Assembly (NCBI GenBank): GCA_010909165.1
Contig: VJWM01000106.1
Span: forward strand, 496,001 to 560,000
Length of the DNA stretch: 64,000 nucleotides
From: Anthoceros angustus
Lineage: Eukaryota > Streptophyta > Anthocerotopsida > Anthocerotales > Anthocerotaceae
Direction: 5' to 3'
Below the pieces are notes generated by a model, which was given only the letters and a program-made list of their open reading frames with translations, did not search any database and was not told the origin of the DNA. How positions within the stretch are numbered: the stretch's first letter is position 1; every line of letters starts with the position of its first letter. The translations under genes were made by a program, and so were the position numbers. Positions 57,423 through 64,000 of this stretch are shown here, one piece after another.

Positions 57423-59807
57423 CTAGCCCGCTGGTTCTGTCTCGGCGCCAGTGATTGTATTCGGGGCGTCGGCGACGAGAAGGCCTGCAAACGAGCCGGG
57501 GAGGTCTGATCCGTAGACGTGTCCCATTTTGGACCGCTTGGTTTCGAGGTACCTCTGATTCTCTATGGTGATGGGGGAGATGACCGGCACGCGGCCTGTG
57601 ACGGCGAGGCCATATCCCTTCAGGCCAACGAACTTGGAGGGGTTGTTCGTCATGAGCTTCATGGTATGCACTCCCACGTCTCTCAGAATCTGCAGCGCAC
57701 ATTCCCAAAAGAGTGTTAGCAGCAGGCGTCGCGAAGGCCGAGAGGAACATTTCGGAGCAGGACGGCTTCAGCTAGATACCTGAGCTCCTATGCCGTATTC
57801 CCGGGAATCCACGGGGAGGCCCAGCTCCACATTGGCCTCGACCGTGTCACGGCCGGCGTCTTGGAGGTTGTAGGCACGCAGTTTGTGGCCGAGGCCTATG
57901 CCTCTGCCTTCATGCCCTCGCAGGTACACAAGAACACCCCTTCCCGCCTCTTCTATCTCTGCCATAGCAACAGCAAGTTGGTTTCCACAGTCGCATCGCG
58001 CAGAACCGAAGATATCTCCTGTCAGACATTCCGAGTGCACCCTGACCAAGACTTCCAGGCCATCACCGATGTCTCCCTGCAATGAGGTTTACACGTTCGC
58101 TGCAGTCAGAGCCACGAGTCTTTGAACAGTTGAAGAGAGCCCTGAGAGACACTGACCTTCACCATTGCCACATGCTCCATACCATCCAACTTTGATTCGT
58201 AGCTATACACTTTGAACACTCCCCATTTTGTTGGCAATCGAGCAACGGCTGTCTGAATCACCAGCTTTTCACGCTTTCTCTTGTACCTGCATAAGCCGCC
58301 AAACAGTCTTGTCAACAGAGCCTTGACCATTGCCAAGCTACAGAGAGGAGGAGGCCAGCAAGTTTCGCACAAGAGAGATGAGCCCGGGCCTAACTACCTT
58401 ACAAGGTCTGCAATCGATATGAGCAGTATATCGTGCTTCTGGGCAAACTCTCGAAGCTTGGGTAATCGCATCATGGAGCCGTCCTCTGGATCCACAAGCT
58501 CACACAAGACACCAGCTGGTGGCAGACCTGCCAGGGTAGCAAGGTCCACAGCTGCCTCAGTATGCCCTGCACGCTTCAGCACCCCACCCTCCCGATACTG
58601 CAACGGGAAAATATGGCCTGGACGGCGAAAGTCGTCAGGCTTGGAATCAGGGGAAGCCAGAGCCAGGATAGTTTGTGCTCTGTCAGAGGCCGATACCCCG
58701 GTTGTTGTTCCCGTCCTAGCATCCTACCAATGACGGAAAGTGCCACATTGCTCCACATCAGTCTACAAGGGAGAGGATGACGGTTAAAACTTCTGAGCAA
58801 CATCCCTTCAAAACATTAGCTTTCCGAAGTCAGTCTACGGCCTGGGAAAAAATTACTAACCACAGTGACTGTGAATGCTGTGCGAAGAGCCTCCTCGTTC
58901 TCCTTGTCTCTGACCATCAAAGGCAGATTCAGACGGTCCAGCTGCTCAGACTTCATTCCCACACATATTATTCCAGTGCAATGCTTCACCATAAAGGCAA
59001 CAGCCTCAGGTGTCACGAGGGATGCTGCCAGAATCAAATCTCCTTCATTTTCCCTGTCTTCGTCATCCACCGCTATGACACACTGTAAAAACCACGTGTT
59101 CAGATCAAACCAGCAATTCCAAGCATCCGCCAAAATTCAACTAGCAGGAAAATCGCTTGAAAAACGCAGGCAGCCTCCCTCACCTTTCCCTGCTGAATAG
59201 CCTCCACGGCCTCAGCAACCGAGGCGAATCCAGGTGACGGCTGATCGGGATCACCATCAGTCTCACTGGAAAAAAATTCGTCCCTGTCCTGCGTTATCTC
59301 CGCAGTCAAGGTCTGAAAACCAGCAACCGGGGAATCAATGTCTTCCACGGATGCAGAAGCCTCTGGAGTAATGGTATCCAAAGAACCGTTCACGTTGCCA
59401 ATTTCGTTGATTGCCCTGCACCTAACTGCACCGGGTGCAGCGCCTCCTCGGACAACAGCTCTCAATGTCCCCCCGGGCGACAAGCTCCGAGCTCCATAAC
59501 CTGCCTGTGGAGGCAATGCGGCAGAAGCAGAGAAGGCACATAATCCATCGATTTCGCTCCTGGGAAGTGAGGAGGAGGCGAGATCCACGTTCCTTGCCGC
59601 CAGCTGGAATCCGGCCTTCCTAAAACCCTTTCTCCACCGAGCCAGCTGCCGAGGGGACCGGGTTGGAAGAGACGCTGCACAAGACAGCGACGAGGAAGGC
59701 GAGGAAGGCGAGGACGACGACGAAGAAGAGCCCAGTTCAGTCCGAGGGAGAGTCCCTGCTGCCCCCGTTGCTGCCGCCATTGCTGCGGGCACCATCTTCT
59801 CCGTCAC
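57423..59807 (-). CDS. RIBA: Bifunctional riboflavin biosynthesis protein RIBA (DHBP synthase / GTP cyclohydrolase II)
   Basis: Six exons (59807-59184, 59082-58861, 58723-58398, 58286-58157, 58076-57780, 57689-57423) join in phase to 621 residues. RIBA makes both riboflavin precursors: DHBP from ribulose 5-phosphate and the pyrimidine from GTP. Residues 1-200 are a Ser/Ala-rich plastid transit peptide and linker. The DHBP-synthase half shows [28 protein letters not shown] and a [14 protein letters not shown] block followed by [12 protein letters not shown]. The cyclohydrolase half shows [20 protein letters not shown] with the three zinc-binding Cys and [20 protein letters not shown] with the catalytic region. 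All recognisable active-site motifs of both halves are present, so both activities are likely. Introns are short GT-AG. Confidence 0.95.
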
Positions 59808-59929
59808 ACAGCCAAGGTCCGAGGGTCCACATATGTATGAAGATTGCCCGCAGTACCTCGAGTTCTAACTTTGCTAGTTACACTAACCCAGTGTCATCCT
59901 TGTTTTCCTTTTTCACGGATACGGGGAAT

Positions 59930-60290
59930 GGAGACTTTATTATGAAAAAGAGATGGAAACAACCCATCTACCCCGAGATAAGAGGGAACAACCCGCAGAA
60001 GGGCACCAGACCATGGGAGACTAATCTCGATGTCACCGATCTTGTAGCTACCTACTATGGCAAGAATGTTAAAATCGGGGATAGGAAAGGGCCTACCTAC
60101 CACTGGTGTCGAAGACGCCGCCTCCCCTGCACTTGCGGTCGTCCAATACATTAACCAATGCCCGCTGCAGGGCGATGGACACCCGTAGCCTGTAGCTTCG
60201 ACACCGCCTCCCCTGCACTTGCGGTCGTCCAATACGTTAACCAACGCCCGCTGCAGGGCGATGGACACTCGTTGCCTGTAGAAAGCCACG
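59930..60290 (+). repeat. Dispersed hairpin repeat family, copy at 59.9 kb with 3' tandem duplication
   Basis: It starts with TTTATTATGAAAAAGAGATGG, the same blocks as the 7.6 and 34.5 kb copies, and ends with a duplicated segment of about 90 bp (CTTCGACACCGCCTCCCCTG and TTAACCAACGCCCGCTGCAG, first near 60108-60190, again near 60195-60285). The end abuts sequence fused to the Copia fragment. Confidence 0.65.
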
Positions 60291-60589
60291 ATACATGAAA
60301 GAGAGAGGTCAACCCCACTCCTGCAACTGTGGCACTCTCAGGCACATGCCATAAGGAACCTAGAGAAGGCCTTGCCCATGGCTTCATGGGTCTTGATGGC
60401 CACGGGATGAAGGCATGCCCTTGCTGCATAGGAGAGTACTCACGAGCCTTCACTATGGCCCATCCCTCCGCCGCCCATCCCGGAGGGTTGAGGATCACGT
60501 GCTCACTGACGGTATCCCGGGCAGGGTCAGTTACAACCATATTTGCGACCGAAACCTGGTCCCCCTGGACCAAACATAGGTCCGCTACG

Positions 60590-61805
60590 CCATTTTGTTG
60601 AGGAGTGTATACAACTGTAAGCTGTTGAGCTATACCTTCAGCTCGACAAAACTCCTCAAATTCAGTAGATGTAAACTCTCCACCATTGTCGGAATGTAAG
60701 GTCTTGAGTTTGTTATCTGTAAGTCTCTCAGCCCATTTCATGTAGCCCTTGAAGAAGTGAAAAGGAACACTCTTGTTTTTCAAGATGTAGGAAAAGGCAA
60801 AACGAGAGAAATCATCTGTGAATGTCAAAAAGTATCTACTACCACTAAAGGAGGGTGTAGACAAGGGTCCACAAATGTCTGTGTGTACTATCTCTAAAGG
60901 TAACTTGGCCCTTCGTAGAGATTTATTTTTGAAAGGCTCTTGATGTCGTTTAGTAAGGACACAAGATTCGCACCAAGGTAGGTGCTCAACCTTTGCAAGG
61001 CAAGGGGTTCTATATAAAGCTCGCTTAGACATTTGGATTAACTTTTGACTATTAGGATGACCAAGGCGATAATGCCAAAGCATGGTTTGGGTAGGTGTCG
61101 CTGAATTTGGAATGGCAACATTAGCAGAATGGGTAGCTCCCACTTGTACTGACAATCTATAGAGACCATCATCTAAAGTGCCTGTGCAAATCGTATAGTT
61201 TCTATCACTTATGTAAGAGAGAAGACAACTATCTGCATAAAGGATCACTGCAGTGTGTTCTTGACAAAGACTTGCGGTGATACTAGATTCTTGCACATTG
61301 AAGGAACATGGAGGACTTGATGAAGATGAAGAACACGAATCACACTTGAATACAATTGAACCGACACCCGCTATGGGTAGGTTGTGATCATCTCGGGAGG
61401 ACGGTGATGTCACATGTGGTGAGTAAGACTCAAAAGAGTTTCTGTAACAAATATGTGAAGTAGCTCCACTGTCTAGGTACCATGAGGTATTGGAGGGCTT
61501 GGAAGAAGCCAAGCAACAGTGAGCACTGCTGGAGTTGAGGAAGATTGTTTCTTCGCTGCAATGTTAGCTCCAGGTGGGGCCTCCTTCCGAGGTTCCATGT
61601 TCTTCTTCTTGCGACAATCCTTTTCCATGTGATTTGGGATTCTGCACCAATTATATATAATCCCACTCTTCTTGTTACCTCTTGCAGGTGTTGAAGAAGA
61701 TGCCTCTCCATCTTGGAAAGTATGTGCAGGATATGGGGGTTGTTGGAAAGCAGAACCTCGGCCTCTGCCTCGTCCTCTTCCTCTACCCCTTTGTGAATAC
61801 ATCAC
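60590..61805 (-). mobile_element. Ty1/Copia fragment A: gag zinc-knuckle region to integrase core
   Basis: Minus strand, in order: an R-G repeat region and a degenerate zinc knuckle (NWCRIPNHMEKDC), the protease region (WYLDSGATSHICYRNSFE), the GAG-pre-integrase segment (LWHYRLGHPNSQKLIQMSKR) and the integrase core (EIVHTDICGPLSTPS, DDFSRFAFSYILKNKS, NGGEFTSTEFEEFC and VVYTPQQNGVA). After QQNGVA at about 60590 it breaks abruptly into unrelated sequence, so RT and RNase H are missing. The frame is open across about 300 codons, implying recent loss. Confidence 0.88.
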
Positions 61806-61860
61806 CTACTGCTTGCTGGCTCTAGAGTGATGGTGACCCTAACAATCCTGTGTTTGGCAG

Positions 61861-62656
61861 CAACTGAAGGATATTGAGATCCTGTCCAAACTTCCAGATG
61901 TCTTCCAACATTTCATTTTTGAAGTTAATAATTGGAAAGGAGGAGGCGTTTTCATGGACAAGGACCTTGAGGAAGGATTAGAGGTCTTCAATGTTCCATC
62001 CTCGGAAAAACAAGTACAATACCAAGTGGAAAGCGAGATGTGTTAGACATGCGAGGATTAGAGGACGGGCACACACTTCTTGTGATTGACGTTCCAAGGG
62101 GGTTTCAAATCGGGCCTATGGACAAACGAGTGGACAAGCAGATGATGGATACTGTTTTGCAGAGCTTTGCAGAGAAAACAACACGCGATGAGTTGAGAAT
62201 GATTGTGATGCATGGTGTGGAGGAGGCTCACACTGTGAGGGAGTCGATGCGGAAGTGGAGCAGGAAAGGGGGGTTGGTCTCATTTGTATGGGACAAGACG
62301 AACATGAACAATGACAGGGGTGGGTTTGAAACCATGGAATATGTCACGGTGGGTTGGGGACTGAAAGTTGCGTGCATAGGGGATAGGGTTCCAATGCTGC
62401 CAAATGCCATGCACGGTACTTTCAACAATGGGAACAATGTAATCGCTCATGATACGGTTGTGAAGAAACAGGTGTACATGTCACAAGACAAGCTGGTGGT
62501 ATGCCCATACCAGAGGCCTCTGGGGCTTATGATGAAACTTATCAAAACCTTCTCCAAAGAGGGAGATTGGGTTTTGGACGCTTGCTCTGGGAGTGGGACA
62601 ACGTTATTGGCGGCCCTACTGTGTGGACAAAATTGTATTGCTATTGAGGCTGACTT
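61861..62656 (+). pseudogene. Truncated beta-class N4/N6-type DNA methyltransferase fragment
   Basis: A likely 3' splice site (TGTTTGGCAG) precedes coding sequence starting QLKDIEILSKLPDVFQHFIF. A one-base frame step near 62030 leads to DMRGLEDGHTLLVIDVPRG. The arrangement is that of beta-class amino-methyltransferases: a motif IV position (VIDVPRG where DPPY is expected), a variable target region, then CPYQRPLGLMMKLIKTFS and motif I, GDWVLDACSGSGTTLLAALL, with acidic IEAD after it. The C-terminus is cut at 62656, where Copia sequence begins on the other strand. With the frame step, altered DPPY and truncation it is probably inactive. The retained intron edge suggests capture or interruption at the DNA level rather than through mRNA. 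The enzyme class is firm; the target base and parent gene are not. Confidence 0.75.
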
Positions 62657-63960
62657 GAGGTGTGCACTATCTCTAAAGGTGACTTGGCCCTTTGTGGAGA
62701 TTTATTTTGAAAGGCTCTTGATGTCGCTTTAGTGAGGACACAAGATTCGCACCAAGGTAGGTGTTCAACCTTTGCAAGGCAAGGGGTTCTATATAAAGCT
62801 CCCTTAGACATTTGGATTAATTTTGACTATTAGGATGACCAAGGCGACAATGCCAAAGCATGGTTTGGGTAGGTGTGCTGGGTTTGGAATGGCAACATTA
62901 GCGTAATGGGTGGCTCCCACTTGTACCGACAATCTATAGAGACCATCATCTAAAGTGCCTGCATTGTATAGTTTCTATCACTTATGAAAGAGAGAAGACA
63001 ACTATTCCGCATAAAGGATCACCGCAGAGTGTGTTCTTGACAAAGACTTGCGATACTAGATTCTTGCACATTGAAGGAACATGGAGGACTTGATGAAGAT
63101 GAAGAACACGAATCACACTTGAATACAAGAACCGACACCCGCTATGGGTAGGTTGTGATCATCTCCCGTGAGGATGATCGATGTCCTGTGGTGAGTAAGA
63201 CTCAAAAGAGTTTCTGTAACAAATATGTGAAGTAGCTCCATTGCCTAAGTACCATGAGGTATTGGAGGGCTTGGAAGAAGCCAAGCACAAAGTGAGCACC
63301 TGGAGTTGAGGAAGATTGTTTCTTCGCCGCAATGTTAGCTCGGTGGGGCCTCCCGAGGTTCCCATTCTTCTTCTTACGACAATCCTTTTCCATGTGATTT
63401 GGGATTCTCGCACCAATTACATATAATCCCATCTTCTTGTTACCTCTTGCGGTGTTGAAGAAGATGCCTCCATCTTTGAGATAGGTACGCCAATTGCATA
63501 TTCCAAATGAGATCGTGCCAATCGAAAAGCATTAACATGATGTTCGATGGTGTCAGACTCCTTCATTGAGAGGTTGCGGAAGTTACGTGAAGCTGCAACA
63601 ATACTCATTACATCTCGAGATGAATATAATTGAGCAAGGTGAGTCCACATATCCTTGGAGGTCTTTGCGTGTGCGACATGTCTCACCATATGTTGAGAAA
63701 GTATAGTCCACTGACCAATAAATCTTGTGCCTTCTCGTCCCTGGCGTCCCTGGAAGGTTGAAGTTCACATTCAAATCGGGCGTGTGGTCTTGGAATTGAT
63801 CCATCGACGATACTCCAAAGGTCTCTTTGCCGCAAAGCTCCTCGCATTCTCAATCCCCAGATGTCATAATCCTTTCCATTGAATCTGTCTTTCTCTTTGA
63901 AGCTATCACTATAATGATAATGCAATGAAGTGTTAGCATTATCATTACCCAATGGGGAAC
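62657..63960 (-). mobile_element. Ty1/Copia fragment B: gag to pre-integrase
   Basis: Minus strand: gag N-terminus (FNGKDYDIWGLRMRGALRQR near 63.88 kb), the UBN2-like gag segment (AHAKTSKDMWTHLAQLYSSR near 63.68 kb), zinc-knuckle remnant (IPNHMEKDC), protease remnant and pre-integrase, ending at about 62657. Its inner part (62657-63450) duplicates positions about 60880-61680 of fragment A. Compared with A it has many small gaps at CAG/CTG sites and is broken into several frames. Confidence 0.85.
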
Positions 63961-64000
63961 AGCTTGTTCTTCATCATTGATCACTCCAGCCATTGTAGGT

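Noticed and set aside
60329-60601. 90-codon plus-strand frame next to Copia fragment A
   Set aside because: Lies in unrelated sequence fused to the integrase end; no domain or conservation evident.
1-64000. tRNA, rRNA and organelle-derived insertions
   Set aside because: Scanning for tRNA T-loop and A/B-box motifs, rRNA blocks and plastid or mitochondrial genes by eye found none convincing; a tRNA search program would be decisive.

Overview
The window is nuclear DNA of a land plant. It carries spliced genes with short GT-AG introns (mostly about 80-140 bp), genes for plastid and Golgi proteins, a telo-box promoter, and abundant plant-type Copia, Gypsy-chromovirus and Mutator-like elements. 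The compact introns, a very divergent full-size ABCG transporter, an intronless RRP44 and a bacterial-type DNA methyltransferase fragment suggest a non-seed plant (bryophyte, lycophyte or fern). That placement is an inference; the sequence does not fix the species.

Gene islands. 1-3.5 kb: a partial TPR protein running off the left edge (minus), phosphoribosylanthranilate isomerase (minus, two frame breaks), and a divergently transcribed Ala/Gln-rich small protein sharing a 140-bp telo-box promoter. 5.3-7.3 kb: a plastid-type alpha-amylase (plus). 15.5-19.9 kb: an At4g04980-like proline-rich coiled-coil protein (plus), tail-to-tail with a full-size ABCG/PDR-type transporter (20.1-27.0 kb, minus) whose first nucleotide-binding domain is degenerate. 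30.6-33.4 kb: an intronless RRP44/DIS3 exosome nuclease (minus). 45.6-47.0 kb: a seven-exon plastid elongation factor P (plus), facing beta-1,2-xylosyltransferase (48.0-50.0 kb, minus). 57.4-59.8 kb: the bifunctional riboflavin enzyme RIBA (minus). The genes are unrelated single housekeeping or metabolic loci and form no cluster or operon.

Transposon and repeat islands. 7.3-14.2 kb is AT-rich with short tandem repeats, an 827-bp tandem duplication and a MITE-like element. 33.5-37.9 kb holds a Gypsy chromovirus remnant. About 37.9-44.4 kb is a decayed Mutator-like element with long terminal inverted repeats, an internal 1.4-kb tandem duplication, and 67-bp and 159-bp repeat arrays. 50-57.3 kb is mixed repeat debris: an LTR-like block, a VGHTH-motif transposon fragment and a C-rich minisatellite. 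60.3-64 kb has two overlapping Copia fragments flanking a truncated beta-class N4/N6-type DNA methyltransferase fragment on the opposite strand. A dispersed repeat family with a GATGGG-AAAAA-CCCATC hairpin recurs at 7.6, 34.5 and 59.9 kb, with shorter pieces at 8.3, 14.1 and 37.5 kb.

The best leads for something undescribed are the Copia-flanked methyltransferase fragment, the ABCG transporter with substituted ATP-site motifs and an N-terminal W-N-P-[LV]-L-S-R repeat region, and the clustering of differences between repeat copies at CAG/CTG sites. The last may be a footprint of CHG methylation in the sequencing rather than true divergence.
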